Of a stretch of DNA of 39,779 nt, positions 5,809 to 14,800 are shown piece by piece (position 1 is the stretch's first letter; every line of letters starts with the position of its first letter). The translations under genes were made by a program, and so were the position numbers. Where the stretch lies: positions 1-39,779 of the forward strand of contig CAMYNC010000011.1 of NCBI GenBank assembly GCA_947259685.1, given 5' to 3'. Source of the stretch: an uncultured Desulfuromonadales bacterium (GTDB lineage: Bacteria; Desulfobacterota; Desulfuromonadia; Desulfuromonadales; Geopsychrobacteraceae). Below the pieces are notes generated by a model. The model was not told the DNA's origin. It did not search any database and was given only the letters and a program-made list of their open reading frames with translations.

Positions 5809-8415
5809 TTATTCGGCAGTTGATTCTTCTGGTGGTGTCTCAGATTTTTTGGTCGTTCTGCGGCGGCGTTTCGGTTTTTCTTCTGTGGCCGCATCGCTGG
5901 TTGTCGCTGCTGGGACATCCTCCGGCTTTGCCGCAGTTTTCCGTGGCCGACCCCGTTTGGGTTTTGTAACAGCTGGTCCCTCGGCAGTCGTTTCGGAGGC
6001 GATCTCTTCAGGCTTGGCTGGGACCTTCCGCGGCCGTCCACGTTTCGGTTTTTCTGTCTCCAGCGACTCAGTTTTTTCGGCTGCAGGAGTGTCCGTGGTT
6101 TTCTTAGCAGTTCTGCGGGGGCGCCGTTTCGGCTTTTCCTCTGTTGCTTGTTCATCCTGGGCTGCTGCTTCGCTCGTGACGTCTTTGGCTTTCGGGGCCG
6201 CTTTCCGGCTGCGCGGTTTCGGTTTGACTTCTTCCGCAATCTCTTCCGACGTTGAGACTGCAGCTTCAGGGGATACTTCTGCAGTTTTTGGGGTCGCCGG
6301 TTTTCTGCGGCGGCGTTTCGGTTTTTCTTCTGCCGTTGCTTCTTCGGTGGTCGATTCAGCAGTGGCTACTTCCGGTTTCTTTTCTGTGCTTGTGTGGCTG
6401 AGGAATTCCGGTTTTTCTTCGATTGATGAAGTTATTTCAGTTGTGGCAATGTCAGTGAGCTGCACGTTATTATCGGCCACTGTTCCAGGATCCGTAGCGG
6501 CTGTATTTTTAGCTTTTTTCGCAGGTGCCCTACGGGAACGGCGCCGTTTCGGTCGTTCTGGTGGCGCTTGTTCTGACTGAGCCTCAACAGTTGCAGGCGC
6601 TTTAGTGGCTGCAACTTCTGCCGGGGACGTTTCTGTGGTTGCTTTTTCGACCAGCTCCGCCGCCTGACCTGACTCGACCAGCTTGGACTCGACACCTTCC
6701 TGCTGCGCGCCGTTGCCCTCTTCCGTGCTGTGGTCGCTCTTCCTCCGCCGTCGCCGACGGCGGCGACGACTTTTGCGCTCGCCGAGTTCTTCACCGGTTT
6801 GCTCAGCAGCCGGTTCGCTAATTGCCTCTGCTGGTTCGCTTTCGTCCTCTTGTTCGTCCTGCTGCGAAGCTGCCGCCAAGGCCATTTCAATCTGGTTGGA
6901 GTGGGAGACCGGGAGGATTTCTCGGTCGTTCTCAGGAGTCTTTTCCCGTTTGTGCAGTTCCAGATCGATTTGCCCAGGGGTAAGATCCGTGCGGCCGACA
7001 ATGGTTACTTTTAGATTCAGGCGCCGTTCCAACTCGACCAGCGTTTGTCGCTTGCTATTCAGCAAGTCGTTAGCCACCTCAAGCGGTACGCTGGCTTCAA
7101 TATGACCGATGTGCCCTTTGGACGCCGCAGCGTGAATCTGCCGCAAGAGCGCGACCGCCTGATTTTCTGCGCTCTTGATCCGTCCTTTACCCTGACAGTG
7201 CGGACAATCCAGGTAGGCGCCGACACTTAGGGTGGGTTTGAGCCGCTGGCGGCTCATTTCAAGCAGGCCGAACTGACTGATTCGACCGACGGTCACTTTG
7301 GCCTTGTCGTCCTTTAACGATTTGCGCAGTTCCTGCTCAACCTCGCGAATATGCTTACGATCGCGCATATCGATGAAATCGATGACCACTAGCCCGCCTA
7401 GATCACGTAGCCGCAACTGCCTGCCGACTTCAGCCGCTGCTTCCAGGTTGGTTTTTACCGCCGTCGCTTCAATGCCGCTTTCGCTTGACATTTTTCCGGA
7501 GTTCACATCGATAGCGACCAGCGCTTCGGTCTGATCGATGACGATAGAGCCACCGGATGGCATCGGGATCTGGTTTTTCGCCAGAGTGTCTATCTGTTCT
7601 TCGATCTGATAGCGGGAAAAGATTGGTCGCCGCTCGCGGTGCTGTTTGACCAGGTGGGATAACTCGGGCATCACCAGCGAGAAAAAGTCTTTGGCGTCCT
7701 GAAAGATCTTCTGGTCGTCGATCAGCACTTCATCCATTTCGCTACTGAAATAATCGCGGATCGAGCGGATGACCAGGTTTGATTCCCGGTAGAGTTGGGC
7801 TGGAGCTTTGACTTGTTCTTTACGGGAAACGATTCCTTCGAAAAGCCGGACCAGGTAATCGAAATCGCGCTTGAGTTCTTCCTTTTCTTTGCCGATCCCA
7901 GCGGTACGAACGATGTAGCCCATGCGCTCTGGCAGATCGAGTTCGGCCATGGTTCTTTTCAGCTTTTTACGCTCGGGATCATCCTGGATTTTGCGGGAAA
8001 CCCCTTTGGTTGTACTGTCGGGCATCAGTACCATATAGCGGCCGGGGATCGACAGAAACGTGGTCAGAGCTGCGCCCTTGTTGCCGCGCTCCTCTTTGAC
8101 GATTTGGACGAGGATTTCTTGGCCGCGATTCAGGATGTCGTTAATTCGCGGGCGACCCTTGGAGTCATCTTTAGTGGGGTAAAGGTTCGGGTGGATTTCG
8201 CCAATTTGTAAGAAACCGAGCTTTTCAGCGCCATAATCGACGAAAGCAGCCTGCAGCCCTGATTCCACCCGTACTACTGAGGCTTTATAAATATTACCTT
8301 TGGTCTGTTCCTGACCAGCGATCTCGATGTCGAGCTCGCTCAAAATCCCATCAACAACGATCGCCACCCGATTTTCCTCCGGGTGGGAGGCGTTGATCAA
8401 CATCTTCTTACTCAT
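5809..8415 (-). CDS. rne: Ribonuclease E/G family endoribonuclease with basic AT-hook-like tail
   Basis: This is an 868-residue RNase E-type enzyme that cleaves single-stranded RNA in mRNA decay and rRNA/tRNA maturation. Landmarks fall at the same numbers as in E. coli RNase E: D303 and N305 in AIDVNSGK, D346 in VIDFIDM, and the Zn-link cysteines C404 and C407 in CPHCQGKG. An S1 RNA-binding domain lies at about 35-125. After the catalytic half, from about residue 520, comes a low-complexity tail of Glu/Ala/Thr segments alternating with basic blocks such as KPKRRRRK and two KPKRGRPRK units that match AT-hook cores. E. coli uses its unrelated tail to scaffold a degradosome; a similar role here is inference. 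The ATG has AAAGG eight bases upstream. A 205-nt leader from a predicted promoter (8636-8663) hints at autoregulation. Confidence 0.95.
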   Translation of the reverse strand: MSKKMLINASHPEENRVAIVVDGILSELDIEIAGQEQTKGNIYKASVVRVESGLQAAFVDYGAEKLGFLQIGEIHPNLYPTKDDSKGRPRINDILNRGQEILVQIVKEERGNKGAALTTFLSIPGRYMVLMPDSTTKGVSRKIQDDPERKKLKRTMAELDLPERMGYIVRTAGIGKEKEELKRDFDYLVRLFEGIVSRKEQVKAPAQLYRESNLVIRSIRDYFSSEMDEVLIDDQKIFQDAKDFFSLVMPELSHLVKQHRERRPIFSRYQIEEQIDTLAKNQIPMPSGGSIVIDQTEALVAIDVNSGKMSSESGIEATAVKTNLEAAAEVGRQLRLRDLGGLVVIDFIDMRDRKHIREVEQELRKSLKDDKAKVTVGRISQFGLLEMSRQRLKPTLSVGAYLDCPHCQGKGRIKSAENQAVALLRQIHAAASKGHIGHIEASVPLEVANDLLNSKRQTLVELERRLNLKVTIVGRTDLTPGQIDLELHKREKTPENDREILPVSHSNQIEMALAAASQQDEQEDESEPAEAISEPAAEQTGEELGERKSRRRRRRRRRKSDHSTEEGNGAQQEGVESKLVESGQAAELVEKATTETSPAEVAATKAPATVEAQSEQAPPERPKRRRSRRAPAKKAKNTAATDPGTVADNNVQLTDIATTEITSSIEEKPEFLSHTSTEKKPEVATAESTTEEATAEEKPKRRRRKPATPKTAEVSPEAAVSTSEEIAEEVKPKPRSRKAAPKAKDVTSEAAAQDEQATEEKPKRRPRRTAKKTTDTPAAEKTESLETEKPKRGRPRKVPAKPEEIASETTAEGPAVTKPKRGRPRKTAAKPEDVPAATTSDAATEEKPKRRRRTTKKSETPPEESTAE

Positions 8416-8472
8416 TGTTAAAACCTTTCTGGCCGCCGGTTACAGCGGGTCATCCCGGATTCCGCTTTATCT

Positions 8473-8498
8473 AGACCTCACCGCTGTCTGCGGGGTCT
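8473..8498 (-). repeat. Hairpin in the predicted RNase E 5' leader
   Basis: AGACC (8473-8477) pairs with GGTCT (8494-8498) and CCGC (8481-8484) with GCGG (8490-8493), leaving a 3-nt bulge and a 5-nt loop. It lies 58 bases upstream of the RNase E start codon within the predicted untranslated leader, where autoregulatory structures are known in E. coli rne. Confidence 0.4.
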
Positions 8499-8635
8499 GC
8501 TGGCGGAATAGCCGGTTCAATTGAAGATACAGTTGACCCCGAGCAGGGTCGGTCGTACCAAACTTTGTTTACCTATGCTTTGCCGGTCTCAACGCCCAGG
8601 TGGCGGAGACGCGAGAAAACTCATCAATTATCGGA

Positions 8636-8663
8636 ACTATATCAGATAAAAACTCACTGTAAA
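8636..8663 (-). promoter_or_regulatory. Candidate sigma70 promoter for the RNase E gene
   Basis: On the minus strand TTTACA (complement of 8658-8663) is followed after 16 bases by TATAGT (complement of 8636-8641); each hexamer has five of six consensus bases. The predicted transcript starts near 8629 and has a leader of roughly 210 nt before the ATG at 8415. Confidence 0.5.
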
Positions 8664-8774
8664 ATCGAATAAATGGTAACGGGTTTTTTTATCCAGGTTC
8701 AAGCGGCTCTGACCACGGACTCTTTACTCTGTTTGCTTGCGGGGACATTGAGAATGCCAGCTGGATTATCACCT

Positions 8775-8814
8775 TTGTAGAATATTCGCTGATTTGTTGT
8801 AGAATATTCTACAA
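8775..8814. promoter_or_regulatory. Tandem operator-like sites upstream of the Cus operon
   Basis: TTGTAGAATATTCTACAA at 8797-8814 is a perfect 18-bp palindrome. Exactly 22 bp upstream, 8775-8787 repeats its first 13 bases (TTGTAGAATATTC). Two matching sites two helical turns apart suggest cooperative binding of a dimeric regulator. They lie about 130-170 bp upstream of the start of the first Cus gene, and about 100-120 bp before the start point predicted from the partial sigma54-like element at 8875, the usual distance for an enhancer-binding activator. The regulator gene is not in the window. Confidence 0.7.
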
Positions 8815-8874
8815 TTTGTGCGCCTAGGCATGTCGAAAATAGAGAAATGTTTCATAAAATAAGGCATTTATCTT

Positions 8875-8891
8875 TTGGCACAGAAGCTGAT
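8875..8891 (+). promoter_or_regulatory. Partial sigma54-type promoter for the Cus operon
   Basis: TTGGCAC (8875-8881) is a full match to the -24 element. At the correct distance the -12 element reads CTGAT where TTGCA/T is expected, so it keeps only T, G and the final W. The match is incomplete but its location downstream of paired palindromes supports it. No better sigma70 promoter was seen for this operon. Confidence 0.35.
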
Positions 8892-8945
8892 AATAAAAGA
8901 TGGCATGAATCATTGTCATCTTAATTGCTACAGGAGTTTAGCGGG

Positions 8946-10253
8946 ATGAGTTCATCATTACAGACTATTGGGTTGCTGGTTTTACTTTTCGGCATATCAG
9001 CCGGCCTGGTTAACGCAGACAATATTCAGCTGCAGCAGCTGCTCGAGGAAGCAGACCAAAGAAATCCCTCGCTGGGTGCTGCTCTCGAGCAGATTGCTGT
9101 TGCTGATTCTAAGATAGCCCAAGTCAGTTCACTCAAAGATCCGGTATTGTCATTTGCCCTGTCAAACTATCCAGTCGATAACTTTAATAGCGACTCGGCC
9201 CCGATGACGGGCAACGAGCTCCGCTTGGCGCAGATGTTCCCCTTTCCGGGTAAGCTGGATACCAAGGGCAAGATCGCTGCGAAAAAGAGCCGCTGGTTCG
9301 CTTCGGCCTACCAGGATGCCCGCCTGCAGCTCCGCCAAAAGGTCAAAGATGCCTGGTATCGGCTGTTGTTTCAACGCCAGGCCATCGAGTTAACCAATCG
9401 CAACCTGAAGATCATCGATGATTTCATCAAGCTGACCGAAGTCCGTTACGAGGTTGGCAAGGGGCTGCAGCAGAATGTCTTGAAAGCCCATTTGCAACGC
9501 TCGAAACAGCTGGATATGCTTTTGGATTTGCAGCAGAAGGAGGCGGCCACCTTGGCAGAGTTGAATAGTTTGGTCGGCCGCGATACCGATGCAGAGCTGG
9601 AGACCAACGCGCAGCTCGAAGCCCTGTCGACGAAATTTGATCTGGCAGAGCTGCAGGACCAGGCCGAGCAGAAGCGGCCGATGTTCGGTTCCTTTGCGGC
9701 ATTGATCGATCAATACAAGTCGCAACGGGAGCTGGCTAAGCTGGATTATAACCCTGACTTTACCGTTTGGGCAGGTTACCGCTGGCGCGATGATGCCCTG
9801 CCCGATGGCGGCACCGATTTTGCCAGTGCCGGCATCAGCTTTAACCTGCCGATTCCCAACGAGCGGCGTAGGGCCGGGGTTGCTGAAGCCGATTCGGCGT
9901 TGCGAATGGCCTATCAAAGACGTAACGATTTTCGCAATCAGGTGAACCTGGCGATCCATCGTTCGCTGACTCAATATGATCAGGCCAGCAAACTGGTTGA
10001 ACTGTACCAGAGCGGTATTCTCCCTCAGGCCAATCAGACCTTTCAGGCGACTTTGAGCGCTTATCAGGTCGATAAGGTCGATTTTCTTTCCCTGCTCGAT
10101 TCAGTCATGAGTCTTTACCGCTATGAAATAGATCATGCCCGTGCCCTGAGTGACCAACAGCGCAGCCGGGCCCAGCTTGAGGCTGCCGCCGGCCTTGAGG
10201 CTGACCAGTTAAAAACCTTGCCGAAACCCGGCGAAGGGTACCCCCGCCAATGA
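8946..10253 (+). CDS. cusC: CusC-type outer membrane efflux protein (TolC family)
   Basis: This 435-residue protein is the outer-membrane channel of the following metal efflux system. It has a Sec signal peptide (hydrophobic core LLVLLFGISAGL, likely cleavage after VNA around residue 24) and two outer membrane efflux protein repeats of long alpha-helices, with the usual LxLAQMFPFPGKLDTKG and AGISFNLPIPNERR segments. ATG at 8946 is preferred because AGGAG at 8932-8936 is nine bases upstream; the frame opens earlier at a TTG (8925) that would bury the signal peptide. There is no lipobox, unlike E. coli CusC. The stop overlaps the next start as ATGA, so the adaptor gene is translationally coupled. 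Confidence 0.88.
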   Translation: MSSSLQTIGLLVLLFGISAGLVNADNIQLQQLLEEADQRNPSLGAALEQIAVADSKIAQVSSLKDPVLSFALSNYPVDNFNSDSAPMTGNELRLAQMFPFPGKLDTKGKIAAKKSRWFASAYQDARLQLRQKVKDAWYRLLFQRQAIELTNRNLKIIDDFIKLTEVRYEVGKGLQQNVLKAHLQRSKQLDMLLDLQQKEAATLAELNSLVGRDTDAELETNAQLEALSTKFDLAELQDQAEQKRPMFGSFAALIDQYKSQRELAKLDYNPDFTVWAGYRWRDDALPDGGTDFASAGISFNLPIPNERRRAGVAEADSALRMAYQRRNDFRNQVNLAIHRSLTQYDQASKLVELYQSGILPQANQTFQATLSAYQVDKVDFLSLLDSVMSLYRYEIDHARALSDQQRSRAQLEAAAGLEADQLKTLPKPGEGYPRQ

Positions 10254-11782
10254 GACGACTGTTTAAATCCACTATCTCTCTGCTTAGCATGCTGTTGCTG
10301 GGCGGCGGAATTTTCCTCAGTGCTGATCTGAGCTTCCGCCAATTCCCTTTGGCCGGGACCGAGCACAGCCATGCCGCAGAAAAATACACCTGCGGCATGC
10401 ACCCGATGATTATTGTTGATGATCCGGGGAGCTGTCCGATCTGCGGCATGGATCTGACTCCGCTAAAAGCGGGGACCGGGGGATCGTCTGCTGCAACCGC
10501 TGGCGGCAAGCGGAAGATCAAATACTGGCAGGCGCCGATGGACCCGACATTCATCCGTGATGAACCGGGAAAATCGCCAATGGGGATGGATCTGATTCCG
10601 GTTTATGAAGATGAGGCGACCGGTGGTTTGTTGATCACCATCGATCCGACCACCATCCAGAACATGGGTGTGCGTACCGCAGCGGTCAGTCGTGGTGATC
10701 TGTCGCGGACCATCCGTACGGTTGGTCTGGTCAGTTATGAGGAACCAAAGCAGTACGTGGTCAACGCTAAAATAGCCGGTTGGGTGGAAAAGCTTTATGT
10801 TGCCGAGACTGGGCAACAGGTGAAAAAGGGGCAGGCCTTACTTGAAATCTACAGCCCCGATCTGGTGTCCGCTCAGCAGGAACTCTTGTTGGCGCGGGAT
10901 AACTACAACTCTCTCAAAGACAGCAGCTTTGCGCAGATCTCCGAGAACGCCAAACGGCTGCTTGAATCCTCGCGCAAGCGGCTGCAGCTCTGGGATGTCA
11001 GCAAAAGTCAGATCGCCAGGGTGGAAAAGACCGGCCAGGTGCGTAAAACAGTAACTCTTTACGCTCCATACACTGGCATCGTTACCATGAAAATGGTCAA
11101 TGAGGGGATGTACGTCAAGCCTGGAATGACCCTGATCAATCTAGCTGATCTGTCCAGGGTTTGGGTATTGGCCGACCTTTACGAATACCAGCTGCCCTGG
11201 GTCAAGCTGGGGCAAAAGGCTAAGGTGGTGCTGCCCTATGTGAAAAATCGCAGCTTTGAGGCTGAGGTCAGCTACCTCTATCCCTATGTCGAAGGCAAGA
11301 CCCGGACTGTCAAGGCTCGCTTGGAGCTGGACAACGCCGAATTCGAACTGCGGCCGGAGATGTACGTTACGGTCTATCTCTCTGGAGAAAAGGTCGAAGA
11401 TGCCCTGCTGATCCCGCAGGAAGCTGTTCTTCATTCCGGAGAAAAACAGACCGTCTTTGTTGCCTTAACCGGTGGGCGGTTTGAACCAAGGCTGGTGAAG
11501 ACCGGGCTACAGGGGGAAAACGGTCATATCGAGGTGGTACAGGGGCTGTTCGAAGGTGAACAGGTGGTGACCAGTTCGCAGTTTATGCTCGATTCTGAAA
11601 GTAAACTGCGCGAAGCGATCCAGAAGATGCTCAATCCGACCCGTGACGAATCGCCGGAAAAAGGTGCCGATGATGCCGAAGACCTGTTCGGCGACGAAGG
11701 CGGCAAAGAAGACGATATGGAAGATCTCTTTGGCGATGATGAGAAGAAAGCTAAGGAAGATATCGAGGATCTGTTCAAATAA
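10250..11782 (+). CDS. cusB: CusB-type periplasmic adaptor with two N-terminal heavy-metal-binding motifs
   Basis: This 510-residue membrane fusion protein links the RND pump to the outer membrane channel. After an N-terminal membrane anchor or signal (about residues 7-25) come a Cys-type metal-binding unit (CGMHPM...CPICGMDL, 48-70) and a Cys-less copy (APMDPTFIRDEPGKSPMGMD, 95-114), the latter typical of CusB proteins. The barrel-sandwich hybrid, helical hairpin and beta-barrel regions follow (about 135-430). The last ~50 residues are highly acidic with three EDLF units (DAEDLFGDE, MEDLFGDD, IEDLFK), an unusual tail. Start and end are firm: the ATG overlaps the cusC stop and cusA begins 36 bp downstream. 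Metal likely Cu(I)/Ag(I). Confidence 0.92.
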   Translation: MRRLFKSTISLLSMLLLGGGIFLSADLSFRQFPLAGTEHSHAAEKYTCGMHPMIIVDDPGSCPICGMDLTPLKAGTGGSSAATAGGKRKIKYWQAPMDPTFIRDEPGKSPMGMDLIPVYEDEATGGLLITIDPTTIQNMGVRTAAVSRGDLSRTIRTVGLVSYEEPKQYVVNAKIAGWVEKLYVAETGQQVKKGQALLEIYSPDLVSAQQELLLARDNYNSLKDSSFAQISENAKRLLESSRKRLQLWDVSKSQIARVEKTGQVRKTVTLYAPYTGIVTMKMVNEGMYVKPGMTLINLADLSRVWVLADLYEYQLPWVKLGQKAKVVLPYVKNRSFEAEVSYLYPYVEGKTRTVKARLELDNAEFELRPEMYVTVYLSGEKVEDALLIPQEAVLHSGEKQTVFVALTGGRFEPRLVKTGLQGENGHIEVVQGLFEGEQVVTSSQFMLDSESKLREAIQKMLNPTRDESPEKGADDAEDLFGDEGGKEDDMEDLFGDDEKKAKEDIEDLFK

Positions 11783-11818
11783 TCGACCGAAACTGGTCTG
11801 GCACTATAGGTAGTTCCA

Positions 11819-14800
11819 ATGCTGGAAAAACTCATCGAATGGTCGATCAAGAATAAATTCATGGTGGTGCTGCTGACTTTCTTTGTGATTGTCGGCGGTC
11901 TTTACGCCCTGAAGAATACCCCGCTCGACGCCATCCCCGACCTCTCGGATGTCCAGGTGATTGTCTTTACCGAGTACCCGGGGCAGGCGCCGCAGGTGAT
12001 CGAGGATCAGGTCACCTATCCGCTGACCACGCAGATGCTGGCGGTGCCGCAGGCGAAAACCGTGCGCGGGTACTCCTTCTTCGGCCTCTCTTTTGTCTAC
12101 ATTATTTTTGAGGATGGCACCGACCTTTACTGGGCCCGTTCACGGGTGTTGGAATACCTGAACTACGCCGCCGGAAGATTGCCGCCAGGGGTGAATCCGA
12201 GCCTTGGCCCGGACGCCACCGGCGTCGGCTGGATCTACGAGTATGTGATCGAAAGTGATCAGCACGATCTGCAACAACTGCGTTCGATGCAGGACTGGTT
12301 CCTGCGCTACGAGTTGACCTCGGTCGAAGGGGTTTCTGAAGTTGCCGCGATCGGCGGTTACGTGAAACAGTACCAGGTCGAAGTCGATCCCGACCGGTTG
12401 CTCGCCTACAACATCGGCATCCCGAAGATCCGCATGGCGATCAAAAAGAGCAACAATGATGTCGGTGGTCGGTTGGTCGAGATGGCTGAGACCGAGTTTA
12501 TGGTTCGCGGCTTGGGCTACATCCAGTCGGTCGAGGATCTGGAACTGGTCGTGGTCGGCAATGATGGTCGAGGTACGCCGATTCTGCTGCGAGATGTCGC
12601 GCGGGTAACCGTTGGCCCCGAACTGCGGCGAGGCGTGGCCGAACTGGACGGCAAGGGCGAGGCGGTCGGCGGCGTGGTGATTATGCGCTATGGCGGCAAC
12701 GCGCTGAAAACCATCGAGAATGTCAAAAAGAAATTGGAGCAGTTGCAGGCCGGGCTGCCCGAAGGGGTGACGATTAAACCTGTCTACGATCGCAGCGGGT
12801 TGATCGAGCGGGCGGTCGACAACCTGACCGAAAAACTGATCGAAGAGAGTATTGTCGTGGCGGTGGTGACGGCGCTGTTCCTGTTCCACCTGCCGAGCTC
12901 CCTGGTGGCGATACTAACCCTGCCGATAGCGATCCTGATGGCTTTTATGGTCATGTACTTTCAGGGGATCAATGCCAATATCATGAGCCTGGGTGGCATC
13001 GCCATCGCCATTGGCGCGATGATCGACGCCGCCATCATCATGATCGAAAATGCCCACAAGCATCTGGAGCGTGACCGCGGCAAGAAAGATCACTGGGCAA
13101 TTATCACCGACTCCTGCAAGGAGGTTGGCCCCTCACTGTTCTATGCCCTGTTGGTGATCACGGTCTCCTTCTTTCCGGTCTTTACCCTGGGCGAGCAGTC
13201 GGGCCGGATGTTTAAACCGCTGGCCTATACCAAGACCTACGCCATGGCAGCCGGAGCTCTGCTCTCGGTGACCCTTGTGCCGGTGTTGCTCGGCTGGTTT
13301 GTTCGCGGCAAGATACCGGATGAGCACAAAAATCCGATCAATCGGTTTCTGATCTGGGCCTATAACCCGATGGTCGATTTCGTCATCAGGTGGCGGAAGC
13401 TGGTGCTGATCGTTGCGCTGCTGGTCACGGTGTCGATAATCGTGCCGATTCAAAAGATGGGTTCCGAGTTCATGCCGCCGCTTTACGAGGGTGATCTGCT
13501 CTACATGCCGACCACCCTGCCGGGGATTTCGATCACCAAGGCGCGGGAACTGTTGCAGCAAACCGATAAAATTATTGCTCAGTTTCCTGAAGTCCATCAT
13601 GTTTTCGGTAAGGTCGGCCGGGCCGAAACTGCCACCGATCCGGCGCCGCTGTCGATGCTGGAAACCACCATTATGCTCAAACCGGAATCGGAGTGGCGAA
13701 CGGTGCCGAAGCAGCGCTTCTACTCCGACTGGTCGGAGGAATATGAGTGGCTAAAAGATCCGCTGCGAATCGTCTGGCCGGAAGAGGGGACCATCGACGT
13801 TGAGGAGCTTAAGACCCTGCTTAATGATTCGATCAGGTTTCCGGGTCTGACCAACGCCTGGACCATGCCGATCAAGACCCGGATCGACATGCTTTCCACT
13901 GGGATCAAAACCCCGGTCGGCATCAAGGTCATGGGGGATGATCTGGAGATCCTCTCACGGATTGGTGAAGAGATCGAAGCGGTAGTCCGCGAGATACCGG
14001 GAACCTTAAGCGCCTTTTCCGAGCGTGTGGTCGGTGGTAACTATTTGGATTTCGAGATCGATCGGCGGGCGATAGCGCGTTATGGACTCACCGTCGGCGA
14101 TGTACAAGACACCATCCAGTCGGCCATCGGTGGGATGAACGTCTCGCAGACGGTTGAAGGCTTGGAACGCTACCCGATCAATATCCGCTATGCCCGCGAT
14201 TATCGGAATGATTTGCAGTCGCTCGGGCGGGTCCTGATCCCGACACCGACCGGTCAGCATATCCCGATCTCGCAGGTTGCCGAGATCAAGATCAAAAAAG
14301 GGCCACCGGGAATCAAGAGCGAGAACGCCCGCCGAACTGCCTGGGTGTTCGTCGACCTCAAAGGGGTTGACGTGGGGACCTATGTGCAGCAGGCACAGCA
14401 GGTGGTGGAAGCGAAGATCAAGCTGCCGCCGGGATACAATATTATCTGGAGTGGCCAGTACGAGTACATGCAGGCGGCTGCGGCCAAGCTGAAAGTGGTG
14501 ATTCCGCTGACCCTGCTGATTATCTTTGTCATCATCTATATCAGCACCAAGTCGATAGTCAAAACCGGGATCATCTTCATCGCTCTGCCGTTGTCGATGG
14601 TCGGTTGTTTCTGGTTTCTCTGGGCGCTCGACTACAACATGTCGGTAGCGGTTTGGGTCGGGATTATTGCGCTGGCAGGAATCTCAGCGGAGACCGGGGT
14701 GGTGATGCTGCTCTACCTTGATCTGGCCTACGAACTCTGGATGAAGAATAGCCGGATGCTCAATCGCGGTGATCTGGTTCAGGCGATTCATCATGGCGCG

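Larger units (their letters stand above)
8416..8945. other. 530-bp divergent control region between RNase E and the Cus operon
   Basis: No gene is seen. Going right it holds a bulged hairpin in the RNase E leader (8473-8498), a smaller GACCC/GGGTC hairpin (8535-8550), a sigma70-like promoter for RNase E (8636-8663 minus), two operator-like sites (8775-8814) and a partial sigma54-like promoter (8875-8891) for the Cus operon. Each is listed separately except the small hairpin. Confidence 0.6.

Noticed and set aside
5517..6239. Long minus-strand frame rich in Lys/Arg and the plus-strand frame 5849-6580
   Set aside because: Both are shadows of the low-complexity RNase E tail in other frames; the RNase E frame has full family conservation and its own terminator.
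8896..8920. Second sigma54-like match near ATGGCATGAATCATTG
   Set aside because: The -24-like GG and -12-like element are off by one base from the required spacing.
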